The notes beneath the pieces were generated by a model. That model made no database searches. It was not told the DNA's origin and saw only the letters and a program-made list of their open reading frames with translations. DNA of 64,000 nucleotides from Protula sp. h YS-2021. Its lineage: Eukaryota > Annelida > Polychaeta > Sabellida > Serpulidae. The stretch spans positions 53,598,303 to 53,662,302 of the forward strand of contig OX457031.1 in NCBI GenBank assembly GCA_949752745.1. The letters run 5' to 3'. Below are positions 46,459 through 56,942 of this stretch, piece by piece. Made by a program: the position numbers and the translations under genes. How positions within the stretch are numbered: position 1 is the first letter of the stretch; every line of letters begins with the position of its first letter.

Positions 46459-47503
46459 TATCACTGATGAGTAGTAAGTTGATTTCAGTGTCACTGTCAT
46501 GATGATTCATGCGACTGATGTAGATGGGTACTACAACTTCATTTTCCCAAGCAATGTTTCCCAAGAAAATGTTGTTCCTCTTCTCAAATTTAGGAATTTG
46601 ACGAATTGGTGTTGGAAATGTCTTATCTTCTACATTCAGTCCATGTTCAAACGGTTTTTACTTAGATGCTATACATACATTTTCATGCGTAGAATGAAGA
46701 TGAGCTTATATAGACCATAGAAAGCGTTTATTATCTGTGTTCTTGATGTTGTTAACATCCTTTGTATTCTTTACCTTCTTTGGCAATTTAATGTAGCTGG
46801 ATGCTTGTAAGGGTTCTAAGTTTGCTGTCTGAACTTCAATCTGAAGAATCTTATCCAACACCCATTAAGATTCTTGACGTTAACGTTCATCAAACTTGTT
46901 GAATAAATCCTTGAATGCATTTGATAAATCATTATCAATACTTCTTTCACTGAATGCTAGAAAAGTTTGAGAGCGCAGATGAGTGTTATCCACACATTCT
47001 TCTAACATTTCCTGTTCATTTCTTATTATTTTCTTGAATCGAGATAAAATTGACAATGTACCATTTTATTCCATTGTTTAATCTATCCTACAAATGTCAT
47101 GTAATGCGATTTTCGAAATTACTTCGAATTTCAAGAAGTAAGTCGGATTCATTTTCAGGTTCAAACACTTCCTGATGTGCATGTCCAACAAGACTTATTC
47201 TTCTACCTTGACCCACTTGCATTACGTCTGTCTTTTTTTTTTTTTTTTTTGTTTCTTTGTAGGCGGTCGATTTGACTCATCAGCTGATCTTTTTACACAT
47301 ATGTTCTGCACTGGTGTTGCATGAGTATCATTATTTAGATGATCTGTATATTTTTCAGCATTTTTGAAGACGCGGCAAGTAATAAGTTCTCTTTCTTTAC
47401 GAAAGACAATCAGTTTTTTATGTACATGTTTCTTAAATTCATCTAAGTTTGGCAGTACTGCATAACAATATAGACATTCCACTTCATGATTTGGGATGTT
47501 CAT
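46459..47503 (-). pseudogene. Polinton DNA polymerase B, N-terminal third (inverted piece)
   Basis: The piece starts at an ATG (47,501-47,503) with cysteine/histidine pairs (CLYCY, then H and C residues) suggestive of a zinc finger. It then runs through a basic KKQKKKKKRQ tract. Further on, in several frames, come blocks characteristic of Polinton polymerase N-termini: SSYIKLPKKV (about 46,775-46,803), KFEKRN, and a VVPIYISR strand before LLLISD (46,459-46,478). Stops and frame changes occur near 46,690 and 47,060-47,090. Homology stops at about 46,459, exactly where the next part of the protein should follow. That next part is on the plus strand near 48,888. Confidence 0.75.
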
Positions 47504-47626
47504 GTGTTATCACTTCGGTGTCTTGATAGTAAATAATGACAGTAATAACTTCCGCATATATACGTGTATACATATATGACTGATTTGTCTTCACATTACA
47601 ATGTTTCGTGATACCTTGGTGCAATC

Positions 47627-48150
47627 TTAACCGTTGTTATCATAATGGAGATATCGCGTGGCACACGTCCTGCTCTTTTTCATTGCTGCTCTTAAACTTC
47701 TCTTTCTCTTCTTTTTCACTTCTACATCTGCCGCAGTTGCAGTGCTTGCAGTGTCATGACTTGTATTAGTAACTACTTCAGTAGCTGCGGTACTCGTAGC
47801 AGTCGTTGTAACCGGCGTACTTTGTGTCACAAGCATAGCAGTACCTGCATTTGTGCTCGTAGTAGTCTCATCCGTCATAATAGCAACATTTTTAAATAAT
47901 TGTGCAGCTAGCCAAAATGGGTATTGTTTATCTTCTGTATCAGGAATATTGTCTTTGGTTAATGTTAGAATGTAAGTCCTGATCCTCTATCTAAATCATT
48001 TACAATATCCTTAATTCTGATTGCTGCAGCCGCATCCTATTGCATCCCATTGTTGGCTGTTTTTGTGCGGTCTCTTGGGACACTTCTGACTGTGATATGA
48101 CGTTGGTCAATACCGTATAACAGCATCACACCACAAACACGGTGAAAAGG
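47627..48150 (-). pseudogene. Unassigned Polinton-associated gene, broken
   Basis: Upstream of the inverted polymerase piece, on the same strand, lie coherent coding stretches in two frames. The first reads MLLYGIDQRHITVRSV and DIVNDLDRGSGLTF. The second reads QYPFWLAAQLFKNVAIM and runs into a Thr/Ala-rich tail ending in a basic KKKRKRSLR cluster (47,627-47,878). A frame change near 47,970 separates them. I do not recognise the family. Position suggests a Polinton structural or DNA-binding protein. Confidence 0.4.
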
Positions 48151-48545
48151 AAGGACTCTTCCTGTAATAAGCGCAGTAAGATGCTTGATGAAGATATAGC
48201 TGTATTAGTAGAAATAAATCGGCGAATTCTTTTGAATATCCATATATTGCTAGCCACTGAGTATTCAGATTGACTTACTGGCAACTCTTGGTGTTCTGAC
48301 TGGTTTGTGCCTGCTTATATAGCAAATTCTTAGCAGAAAATCACAATTTTTTCCCACGATGAGGGGAGAGGGGGTAAAAAAACCAAAGTTGCTCAGAATC
48401 ATTTGAAACGTGTAAATATTCAAAAATCACAAAATTTTCCCACGGTGAGGGGAGGGGTGGGGGAAAGATCCATGACACATTGTGATATTACAACATAGGA
48501 AATGCCTACCAGAAATGGGTCGGTCGGTGGAAAAGCCATGACACA

Positions 48546-48884
48546 TTGTCATATTACAAAATAAGAAACGCCTTCAGTCATGCCTCTGTTTGTGACTTAT
48601 TCCGTATATATATAGAGCGTGTTTTCTTTAAGGCTGCATACAAGCGTTTGACAATGGCTACAGCAAGTACAGATTGGGCGTATCATGAATCGCTCACGAT
48701 CAGGGGAATTGAACCCGTGATTGCAGATTTACAATGTGAAAACATTGTCTGCATTGAAGATGTTGATTTTTCAAGCAGAAGACCGTTTGGTACCCATTTA
48801 GACTGTTCATATATGAACTGTGTCCAACGTCCAGGAGACGTGAAATTTGCTGTGCTCCAATCACATGCAACGCCAAAGCAGTGA
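48546..48884 (+). other. Unassigned open frame before the BEL/Pao insertion
   Basis: 112 codons, possibly starting at the internal MATASTDWAYH methionine (48,654). No family recognised. It ends 19 bp before the BEL/Pao insertion. The polymerase frame that resumes after the element is in a different frame from this one, so it may be a separate Polinton gene or a fragment. Confidence 0.3.
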
Positions 48885-48903
48885 AAGTATGGCGGTTGGA
48901 GGC

Positions 48904-49870
48904 TGTTACGGCCAGATATTCAACGAATTTTGACCTTGAAAAGTAAACAGTTGTTTATTGTTCTAGAACTAAGTGCATCAACGGATGCAAATCCATCATA
49001 TGAATAACACTGAAGTTCCTTTAAAAATCAGCTGTTTCTTAGAAAAACATTTCGAAACAAGTTTCCGCGGTTGAGATAAGATGCCGTTTTACTTCCAGGT
49101 TTAATTAAAAGTCCATTAATTTTGAATTGTTATTCGTTTCCTGTGTATGACGTTGCCGTTAATACTAAGCGTTTCCATGAAATTCGGAGAAAATGCCGGT
49201 ATTTTATCCAACCACATCCCCTAAACTGGACCTTTATTTCCACACCCAAAAACACTCATTTCCGACCTCCCACTTTATTGGTAAATTATTATGATCCTGA
49301 TTTCCGTTCGATTTCCCATAAATAGCCGTACATCGCTGTTCTGCAGCATATGATATTTGGTACGCATCTGCGTAAAGGCTCTTAATTACAAAGGTGTAAT
49401 TTAAGGGAAACTTGTGGAAGTTAAGGAATATAAGAGCGCATAAAATGTGGTAAGCTGTTTTATGTTAATTCGTGGGTTAAAATGGATTGAAGTTAATTCA
49501 CATTGAGCAAATTGCGCACAAGATTATATGGTCGATTATGTATATGTAATTAAAATGTGTTTGTCCATAATTCTCTATTGTTAAATGTCCGGTCGGTTAA
49601 TTGATTATTAATTATTATTAAATGTTGGTTTGTACTAGATAAGAATATTAGACTATGTTTGAAAATGATAATTATTTTGAATACCACGCGAATAATATTT
49701 TGAGATCGAAACGAAATTGAACTTGGTTTATGATTTATTTTTATTTTATTTATTTTTTTTTTCAGTTAATCGTTGCGTCTTTACGTGATTAAGGAATCAC
49801 ATCAGTGAAGCGCACGCATTACACATAGTGCAATAAAGATATTTAAATTCCAAAGACTTTGACTTCCACA
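48904..49870 (+). repeat. 5' LTR of the BEL/Pao element
   Basis: 967 bp, TG...CA ended. Contains an AATAAA at 49,832-49,837 and a TATAAGAGCGC-like word near 49,430 that could be a core promoter. It differs from the 3' LTR at one position that I can see. Confidence 0.97.
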
Positions 49871-49888
49871 ATTATTAACACATTTTTG

Positions 49889-51076
49889 ATGATGGATACG
49901 GTCGACAAACCGACAACCCGGTCCGAGTCGAAGCGAATCCAAGATGAGCAACATGCTCAAACCTTTGATTGGCTGACAAAACTGTCAGGAGAAATTGATG
50001 TCCTTATGCTCCAAAAGGACAAAGAAAGCGTTCGCTTGAAATACAAGGATTGGTTGGAGAAGTATGGCAACTTCCTTGACCAATACGAAGCCAGAGTTAG
50101 CCACACAGCTAGTGACGGCACTGAAATAGAAGAAACAAGGCTGGAGTCGCAGCGAAACTTTCTGCTTGAGGTCAAATCTCGGGTAGAAACATGGTTCGGC
50201 GAAGTTTCTTCCAGCCAAGCAGATGGAAGCATTTGCACCCAAAGTTCGCGGAAGTCGCAAACATCCTCACTGTTGAGGGAACGTCAGCGATGCGAAGAAC
50301 TCAAGGCCGAGGCGGAAGCCATGAAAAAACGGCAAGAAATAGAAGACCAGGAGCGAGATCTGTATCGCAGGCGCGAACAGCTCGAAATTGACCTCAGACG
50401 GAAAAGGGAAGAACTGGAACTACAGACCAAGCTGAAGATAGCTGAAGCCGCGATCAGTGAGCACGATAGCGCTAGTGTCAGGTCAGTGTCTACCCGTCGT
50501 TCTCGAGTCGTTGATGACAAACGTTACGAAAGTAATTATGTTACCGACGTTGTCAATATTACGAAATTGCTTAGAAAACCGACGTTCGACGTAGAGAAAT
50601 TTAATGGCGATGCGTTAAAATATGTACGTTTTGTACGTCAGTTTAACAGTCGTATTGTCGCTTATTGCGACACAGATGAAGAAAAATACACGTTTCTTGA
50701 ACAGTACACTTCCGGCGAAGCTAAAAGTATCGTTTCGGGCTTCGCTCATTTGAACGCGTCGGATGCATATGAAACGGCGATGCGCGAGCTAGACGAACGT
50801 TACGGTGATCGACAAGTTATCGCTCACGCTTACGTCAAACGAGCGTTAAATTGGCCGTCAATACGTGCAAATGATGGCAAGGCACTAGACCGCTATGCAG
50901 TGTTCCTCCAAGAACTCGACAGCGCTATCAAAGATGTTCGAGAGGTCCGCATATTGGAATATCCGGAAAACATGAAACGCCTTGTGGCAAACTGCCTCAG
51001 TTTCTACAGGATCGGTGGTGCAGAGAAACTCATCGCTTCAAAGGCCACCACGAAATCAGTTTCACAGATCTTGTGA
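49889..51076 (+). CDS. BEL/Pao Gag region (DUF1759)
   Basis: The first ATG after the LTR is at 49,889 (a second follows directly). The product is charged, with a Glu/Arg/Lys-rich predicted coiled coil at about residues 135-200 (for example RRREQLEIDLRRKREELE). Next comes the DUF1759 capsid-like region, with KFNGDALKYVRFVRQFN and a YGDRQVI.HAYVK segment. It would package the element RNA and carry the zinc knuckle found at the start of the next frame. The last ~25 codons diverge from the family, while the expected sequence continues in the -1 frame from about 50,985 (RWCRETHRF...). A single-base break next to a short A-run therefore ends Gag early. BEL/Pao elements normally have one continuous gag-pol frame. 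Confidence 0.88.
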   Translation: MMDTVDKPTTRSESKRIQDEQHAQTFDWLTKLSGEIDVLMLQKDKESVRLKYKDWLEKYGNFLDQYEARVSHTASDGTEIEETRLESQRNFLLEVKSRVETWFGEVSSSQADGSICTQSSRKSQTSSLLRERQRCEELKAEAEAMKKRQEIEDQERDLYRRREQLEIDLRRKREELELQTKLKIAEAAISEHDSASVRSVSTRRSRVVDDKRYESNYVTDVVNITKLLRKPTFDVEKFNGDALKYVRFVRQFNSRIVAYCDTDEEKYTFLEQYTSGEAKSIVSGFAHLNASDAYETAMRELDERYGDRQVIAHAYVKRALNWPSIRANDGKALDRYAVFLQELDSAIKDVREVRILEYPENMKRLVANCLSFYRIGGAEKLIASKATTKSVSQIL

Positions 51077-54000
51077 CATTTGTGAAATCCGAAGCAAAGA
51101 TTATAAATGACCCGACATATGGAAGAAGCGCAATCAGTGACGTGACGTCATCAACTACACCAAAAAGGCACACCGGATCTTTCGCCACTTCAACGGACAA
51201 TAAACAGACCAAACGCAAGTCTGACAAGTCAGGGTCAGGTAAGCCTACGAGCAAAGGTTGTGTATATTGTTCAGTCGAGACACATGGGTTATCCGAGTGC
51301 GAAAGGTTAAGTAGTTTGTCACCTGATGACAGAGCACTGTTTGTTAAATCAAAAGGTTTATGTTTTGGTTGTTTGAAGTTTGGTCATTTGAGCAAATCTT
51401 GTGAAAACAGGTGTGTTTGTAAAAAATGTAAACGTCACCATCCAACATCGCTTCATAGAGAAGACAAAATTAATGATAAAAACATTGAACAGAAAACGGA
51501 AGCTCCAGTAAATCAGTTATGTAGCTCTACGGGGGCCGGTAGTGACGAATGTGCTATGGCCATTATACCGGTTGAGGTGAAGGTTAAGAACGGTTTCAAA
51601 GCTGTTAAAACATACGCATTCTTAGATTCAGGAAGCAGTGTTAGCTTCTGTACGCAAAGTTTAATGGAAGAATTGGGTGTGGGTGGCAAAAGGTTGAAAA
51701 TGACCATAAACACAATGGGCAAGCCATTCACAATGGTGACTAACGAAATTAAGGGATTAACGGTTAGTGATCTGGAAGGCAAAAATACGATAGAATTGCC
51801 AAAGGTTTACACTAAGGATAGGATGCCTGTTTCGCACTCTCACATTCCCAGGATGAGTGACATATCCCAATGGCCGTATTTGTCAGATGTGCATTTACCG
51901 GAAATAGAAGCAGATATCGGTCTTTTGATCGGTGTCGATGCACCAGGAGTCTTTACTCCTATCGAAACTAGGGCTGGTCCGATAGACTGTCCCTCAGCTA
52001 CAAGGTCACCCTTAGGGTGGATCGTATGGAATATAAGGCGTAATTGCCAGGCCAAAGTTTTCGCTATGGTAAATAGAACGTCTATGATAGCTCTGAAGGA
52101 AGTTGAAGATTTAAAGGCTTTAGATAGGTTAGTCAGAGATTCAATCAATTTTGAGTTTCCCGAGCATATTGTAGACGATAAAAAAGAAAATTCACAAGAG
52201 GACAAGGCCTTTCTCCGAAAGGTAGAAACTTCAATGAAAAGGGTAGGAAATCACTATGAGGTAGGATTACCATTTAGGGACGAGTCCATCGTACTCCCCG
52301 ACAATCGTAACCAAGCCGTTCAAAGATTGAAAACTTTGGAAAGAAAAATGAGAAAAAATCCAGTGTTTTGGCAGGACTATACACGCTTCATGACAGATGT
52401 CATAGATAAGGGATACGCGGAAGTAGTTCCAAATAGTGAATTAAAGAGACATGATGGGAAGGTCTGGTACATTCCTCATCATGGCGTGTATAATCCAAAC
52501 AAACCGGAGAAAATAAGAGTTGTCTTTGATTGTGCGGCGAAGTACGAGGGACTTTCACTGAACCAGAATCTCCTTCAGGGCCCAAATTTAACCAATAATC
52601 TGGTTGGGGTACTGCTGCGTTTCAGGCAGGAACGTTATGCAATAATGGGAGACATAGAGGCAATGTTTCACCAAGTCAGGGTTCGAAAAGAGGACAAGGA
52701 CTGCTTGAGGTTTTTATGGTGGCAGGATGGGGACCTAGATAGCGAACCGAGAGTATATAGAATGTGTGTCCATTTGTTTGGGGCCACTTCTTCCCCCAGC
52801 TGTGCAATCTCTGCCCTTAGATCCACTGCTCTGGACAACAGAGATGGATTCGACAAGGAAACAATAAATACGGTTATGCGTCATTTCTACGTCGATGATT
52901 GTCTAAAATCGGTTCCAAGTGAAAGTGACGCAATTTCACTTGTTTCTAGCTTGTCACAATTGTGTGAGTTAGGTGGATTTCGTTTGACCAAGTGGATAAG
53001 TAATAGCAGGACAGTGTTAGAAGCTATCCCCGAATCAGATCGAGCCAAGACCGTTAAGGACATAGACATAAAATCAGAAACTCTCCCAACTGAGAGAGCT
53101 CTAGGTGTTGTATGGTGCACAGAATCGGATTGTTTTAAGTTTCGTATAAAACTACAAGACAAACCTTTCACAAGAAGGGGTGTACTCTCAGTCACGAGTT
53201 CAATCTTTGATCCTCTGGGCGTAGCTTCCCCCTTTGTACTGCCTGCTCGAAAATTGCTTCAGAAACTTTGCAAGAATGGATTAGGTTGGGATGATCCCTT
53301 GCCCGAAAAAGAATCACAAAGGTGGCAAAAATGGTTAGTGGAGCTCCCAAAAATTTCTGAATTTTGCATACCCAGGTGCTTTAAGCAAAGTGAAGGCACT
53401 TGCTCAGAATTTCAACTTCATACATTTTCTGATGCTAGTGAAGACGGCTATGGTGTAGCATCATACCTAAGGCTTAACATACAAGGCAGGGCAGTGTGCT
53501 CTCTTGTTATGGCGAAATCAAGAGTAGCGCCATTAAAGAAAATTACAATTCCCAGATTAGAACTTACTGCAGCAACTGTTGCAGTTCGAATCGCAAGAAT
53601 GATCGAAAGAGAATTGGATTTCAAGTTGGAACTGTATTTTTGGACGGACAGTGAATCAGTATTAAAATATATTGCAAATGATAGTACTCGATTCCACACC
53701 TTTGTAGCAAATAGGGTGTCCGTTATTAGAGAAGGTAGTGACATTGTGCAATGGAGATACATCAGCTCAGCTTTGAACCCTGCCGATTATGCTTCTCGAG
53801 GCTTGTCTCCAGACGAATCAGGTAAATGCAAGCTATGGTATTCAGGGCCCGAATTTTTATGGCAGCCGCAGTCCGACTGGCCAGGGACAAAAGACTTACG
53901 CAAGACTATTGATACGGATGACCCTGAGGTTAAGGCTTCTGTCAACACTGCTCTCCAGTGTGAAACAGAAAGTCTTGATGTAGTGCTAAGTAGATTCTCG

Positions 54001-54609
54001 GATTGGAAAAGGGCACGAAAGGTTTTTGGGTGGATTGTCAAATTCGTTTCAAATATAAGATTTTTGGCTTCAAAACGCAAACAGCTGCAAGAGTCAATGA
54101 AGACTCAAGACGAAGTTGAATTGGAAATTGCGAAATTAAGGTCCACTGAATCCTCCAAATCCCTGGAACTGACCGTCAGTGATATTGAAAAGGCGGAAAG
54201 GTGTATTTTCAAGGGTGTTCAAAGTGCACATTTCCCAGAAGAGATGAGGTCTCTTCACACAGGCAAAGGTATAAGGAAATCTAGTTCCATTTTGAAATTT
54301 GATCCAATCATCCACGACGAACTTCTGTGTGTAGGAGGACGTCTAAGAAATTCTGACTTAGACTTTAACGAAAGACATCCTATTCTTTTGCCGAAGAAAT
54401 CTGAGGTTTGTGCTCTACTCATGCAATATGCTCACAAGTCCGTGGGTCACATGGGTCGCAATGCAATGGTCGCATTTCTTCGACAAAGGTATTGGTTAAT
54501 AGGTGCAAATTCTTTGGCAAAAAACGTTGTTTCAAAGTGCGTAATTTGTCGAAAATACCAAGGAAAAACGTTAGAACAAAGATGGCAGATCTGCCGATTG
54601 ATCGTTTGA
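51073..54609 (+). CDS. BEL/Pao Pol region: protease, reverse transcriptase, RNase H, integrase start
   Basis: The frame is open upstream to about 50,985 and 51,073 is not a real start. Visible in order: a CCHC zinc knuckle CFGCLKFGHLSKSC (residues 97-110); the aspartic protease motif LDSGSS (Asp at 185); reverse transcriptase with GDIEAMFHQV and the YVDD catalytic box (606-609); RNase H with FSDASEDGYG (Asp 787), RLELTA and WTDSESV; and the integrase HHCC zinc domain (His 1121 and 1126, CVIC from 1156). Order and motifs fit BEL/Pao, with A17 peptidase. The frame ends after a second single-base break at about 54,570-54,590, and the integrase core continues in the next frame. Confidence 0.95.
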   Translation: MTFVKSEAKIINDPTYGRSAISDVTSSTTPKRHTGSFATSTDNKQTKRKSDKSGSGKPTSKGCVYCSVETHGLSECERLSSLSPDDRALFVKSKGLCFGCLKFGHLSKSCENRCVCKKCKRHHPTSLHREDKINDKNIEQKTEAPVNQLCSSTGAGSDECAMAIIPVEVKVKNGFKAVKTYAFLDSGSSVSFCTQSLMEELGVGGKRLKMTINTMGKPFTMVTNEIKGLTVSDLEGKNTIELPKVYTKDRMPVSHSHIPRMSDISQWPYLSDVHLPEIEADIGLLIGVDAPGVFTPIETRAGPIDCPSATRSPLGWIVWNIRRNCQAKVFAMVNRTSMIALKEVEDLKALDRLVRDSINFEFPEHIVDDKKENSQEDKAFLRKVETSMKRVGNHYEVGLPFRDESIVLPDNRNQAVQRLKTLERKMRKNPVFWQDYTRFMTDVIDKGYAEVVPNSELKRHDGKVWYIPHHGVYNPNKPEKIRVVFDCAAKYEGLSLNQNLLQGPNLTNNLVGVLLRFRQERYAIMGDIEAMFHQVRVRKEDKDCLRFLWWQDGDLDSEPRVYRMCVHLFGATSSPSCAISALRSTALDNRDGFDKETINTVMRHFYVDDCLKSVPSESDAISLVSSLSQLCELGGFRLTKWISNSRTVLEAIPESDRAKTVKDIDIKSETLPTERALGVVWCTESDCFKFRIKLQDKPFTRRGVLSVTSSIFDPLGVASPFVLPARKLLQKLCKNGLGWDDPLPEKESQRWQKWLVELPKISEFCIPRCFKQSEGTCSEFQLHTFSDASEDGYGVASYLRLNIQGRAVCSLVMAKSRVAPLKKITIPRLELTAATVAVRIARMIERELDFKLELYFWTDSESVLKYIANDSTRFHTFVANRVSVIREGSDIVQWRYISSALNPADYASRGLSPDESGKCKLWYSGPEFLWQPQSDWPGTKDLRKTIDTDDPEVKASVNTALQCETESLDVVLSRFSDWKRARKVFGWIVKFVSNIRFLASKRKQLQESMKTQDEVELEIAKLRSTESSKSLELTVSDIEKAERCIFKGVQSAHFPEEMRSLHTGKGIRKSSSILKFDPIIHDELLCVGGRLRNSDLDFNERHPILLPKKSEVCALLMQYAHKSVGHMGRNAMVAFLRQRYWLIGANSLAKNVVSKCVICRKYQGKTLEQRWQICRLIV

Positions 54610-55523
54610 CACCGGATCAACCTCCGTTCACAAATACAGGTATAGATTACTTCGGTCCAATAGAAGTAAAGAGAGGTAGGGCAACAGTGAAAAGATATGG
54701 AGTTATATTCACTTGTCTGTCATCAAGAGCAGTGCACTTAGAGATGGCTGTGTCTCTCGACACGGATTCCTGTATCAATGCCATAAGACGTTTCATGGCT
54801 AGGAGACCGGTGGTGAAACGACTTTTGTCAGATAATGGTACAAATTTTGTTGGGGCACGACGAGAACTAAAAGACGAAATAGAAAAATGGAATAAAGCTC
54901 AAATCCACGACACCCTGCTACAACAAGGTGTCGAATGGAAAATGAATCCGCCAGCTGCATCCCACTTTGGCGGAATTTGGGAGAGACTAATCAGAATAGT
55001 GAGAAAACTTATGTATTCCATCATGAAAGAGCAGACCATACATCTAAATGATGATGGTCTTAATACATTATTTTGCGAGATCGAGAACATATTAAACAAC
55101 AGACCATTGACCGAAATTTCGGACAACCCAAATGATTTAGGGTTTCTTACACCGAACCACTTACTCACGCTATGCCCACAGACCAAATTTGCTCCCGGAA
55201 TCTTTAATCAAAATGATAACTACGCCCGCCGCAGATGGCGTCAAATACAATATCTAGCAGATATATTTTGGAAAAGATGGAGAAAGGAGTACCTTGCTCT
55301 TCTCCAAACACGTCAAAAATGGGAAACATCAAAACAGAATATCAATACAGGTGATATAGTTTTGATAACAGAGAATGCCCCTCGAAATTCATGGAGCTTA
55401 GGCAGGGTCGTAGAAATACATAGAGATCACAAGGGCTTAGTTAGAGTAGTTAAGGTGCAAACCAAGTCAAACATTTTAGAACGCCCCATACACAAATTGT
55501 GTCTTATCTTAGAAGGTAATTGA
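54570..55523 (+). CDS. BEL/Pao integrase core and C-terminal DUF5641
   Basis: Continues Pol in a shifted frame. The DDE catalytic triad is visible: Asp in GIDYFGP (54,645), Asp in LLSDNGTNFVGA (54,831), and Glu in GGIWERLIR (54,981). The C-terminus has the WRQIQYLADIFWKRW and NTGDIVLI...SWSLGRV signature of DUF5641, found after BEL/Pao integrases. It ends 452 bp before the 3' LTR. This frame opens upstream to 54,408, but the family similarity starts only at about 54,570, so the leading codons are an out-of-frame reading. Confidence 0.93.
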   Translation, partial: VRTKMADLPIDRLTPDQPPFTNTGIDYFGPIEVKRGRATVKRYGVIFTCLSSRAVHLEMAVSLDTDSCINAIRRFMARRPVVKRLLSDNGTNFVGARRELKDEIEKWNKAQIHDTLLQQGVEWKMNPPAASHFGGIWERLIRIVRKLMYSIMKEQTIHLNDDGLNTLFCEIENILNNRPLTEISDNPNDLGFLTPNHLLTLCPQTKFAPGIFNQNDNYARRRWRQIQYLADIFWKRWRKEYLALLQTRQKWETSKQNINTGDIVLITENAPRNSWSLGRVVEIHRDHKGLVRVVKVQTKSNILERPIHKLCLILEGN

Positions 55524-55964
55524 AAATGCTTCAATTATTATCATTATCATTTAAATGTTTTAATTGTAGATATGATTAATGTATGTTACTGGTACTAATT
55601 ATGTTTATGCTTTAATTGCGATTTAATTGTAATTTGTGTTTATTTCAATATATGAGTAGTTTGGAACAGCAATGAAATGTTTAAAGTTGAATTTGAACAC
55701 TGTAAATGTATTGTATGTAGTGACAATGATGCGTAGCGTCTGGTATATTTCAGTTCAAACTAGGCACTAGCATAACAGCTTAGATCATGTATAACTTCTG
55801 TTTTAAGATTAATGGATCTTGCATGTGTTCCACTTGTGCTGTTACAGTTGCAAATAGTTTAAGCTAACTAGAGCAACATGTACTGCAAATCATAAAGGGC
55901 AAAGGAATTCTAAGTGATAATATTATATCTGACCTTTCATAAGATTAAATGCCCAAGAGCATTT
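55524..55964 (+). other. BEL/Pao non-coding region before the 3' LTR
   Basis: No env-like gene or other frame is seen between the integrase stop and the polypurine tract. Confidence 0.7.
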
Positions 55965-55975
55965 AAAGGGGGTGG
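55965..55975 (+). promoter_or_regulatory. Polypurine tract
   Basis: AAAGGGGGTGG directly abuts the 3' LTR; the expected primer for plus-strand DNA synthesis. Confidence 0.85.
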
Positions 55976-56942
55976 TGTTACGGCCAGATATTCAACGAAT
56001 TTTGACCTTGAAAAGTAAACAGTTGTTTATTGTTCTAGAACTAAGTGCATCAACGGATGCAAATCCATCATATGAATAACACTGAAGTTCCTTTAAAAAT
56101 CAGCTGTTTCTTAGAAAAACATTTCGAAACAAGTTTCCGCGGTTGAGATAAGATGCCGTTTTACTTCCAGGTTTAATTAAAAGTCCATTAATTTTGAATT
56201 GTTATTCGTTTCCTGTGTATGACGTTGCCGTTAATACTAAGCGTTTCCATGAAATTCGGAGAAAATGCCGGTATTTTATCCAACCACATCCCCTAAACTG
56301 GACCTTTATTTCCACACCCAAAAACACTCATTTCCGACCTCCCACTTTATTGGTAAATTCTTATGATCCTGATTTCCGTTCGATTTCCCATAAATAGCCG
56401 TACATCGCTGTTCTGCAGCATATGATATTTGGTACGCATCTGCGTAAAGGCTCTTAATTACAAAGGTGTAATTTAAGGGAAACTTGTGGAAGTTAAGGAA
56501 TATAAGAGCGCATAAAATGTGGTAAGCTGTTTTATGTTAATTCGTGGGTTAAAATGGATTGAAGTTAATTCACATTGAGCAAATTGCGCACAAGATTATA
56601 TGGTCGATTATGTATATGTAATTAAAATGTGTTTGTCCATAATTCTCTATTGTTAAATGTCCGGTCGGTTAATTGATTATTAATTATTATTAAATGTTGG
56701 TTTGTACTAGATAAGAATATTAGACTATGTTTGAAAATGATAATTATTTTGAATACCACGCGAATAATATTTTGAGATCGAAACGAAATTGAACTTGGTT
56801 TATGATTTATTTTTATTTTATTTATTTTTTTTTTCAGTTAATCGTTGCGTCTTTACGTGATTAAGGAATCACATCAGTGAAGCGCACGCATTACACATAG
56901 TGCAATAAAGATATTTAAATTCCAAAGACTTTGACTTCCACA
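55976..56942 (+). repeat. 3' LTR of the BEL/Pao element
   Basis: 967 bp, same limits as the 5' LTR, AATAAA at 56,904-56,909. It ends at the second GAGGC target copy. Confidence 0.97.

Larger units (their letters stand above)
48904..56942 (+). mobile_element. BEL/Pao LTR retrotransposon, young, 8,039 bp
   Basis: Two 967-bp LTRs beginning TGTTACGG and ending CTTCCACA bound the element. GAGGC is duplicated immediately outside (48,899-48,903 and 56,943-56,947). I see a single difference between the LTRs (A at 49,288, C at 56,360), so insertion is recent. A polypurine tract AAAGGGGGTGG (55,965-55,975) lies directly before the 3' LTR. Internal genes, in order: gag (DUF1759), zinc knuckle, A17-type aspartic protease, reverse transcriptase, RNase H, integrase. 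Two single-base frame breaks interrupt the polyprotein. A tRNA primer site right after the 5' LTR is not obvious. Confidence 0.97.

Noticed and set aside
49122..49325. 67-codon open frame inside the BEL/Pao LTR (and its copy at 56,194)
   Set aside because: No family, and it lies within regulatory LTR sequence. The only LTR difference changes its sequence.
49859..49888. TTG at 49,859 as the Gag start
   Set aside because: It lies in the last bases of the LTR and is not an ATG; the first ATG is at 49,889.
49871..49890. tRNA primer-binding site right after the 5' LTR
   Set aside because: No 12-18-base match to a tRNA 3' end that I recognise. A comparison with the species tRNA set is needed.
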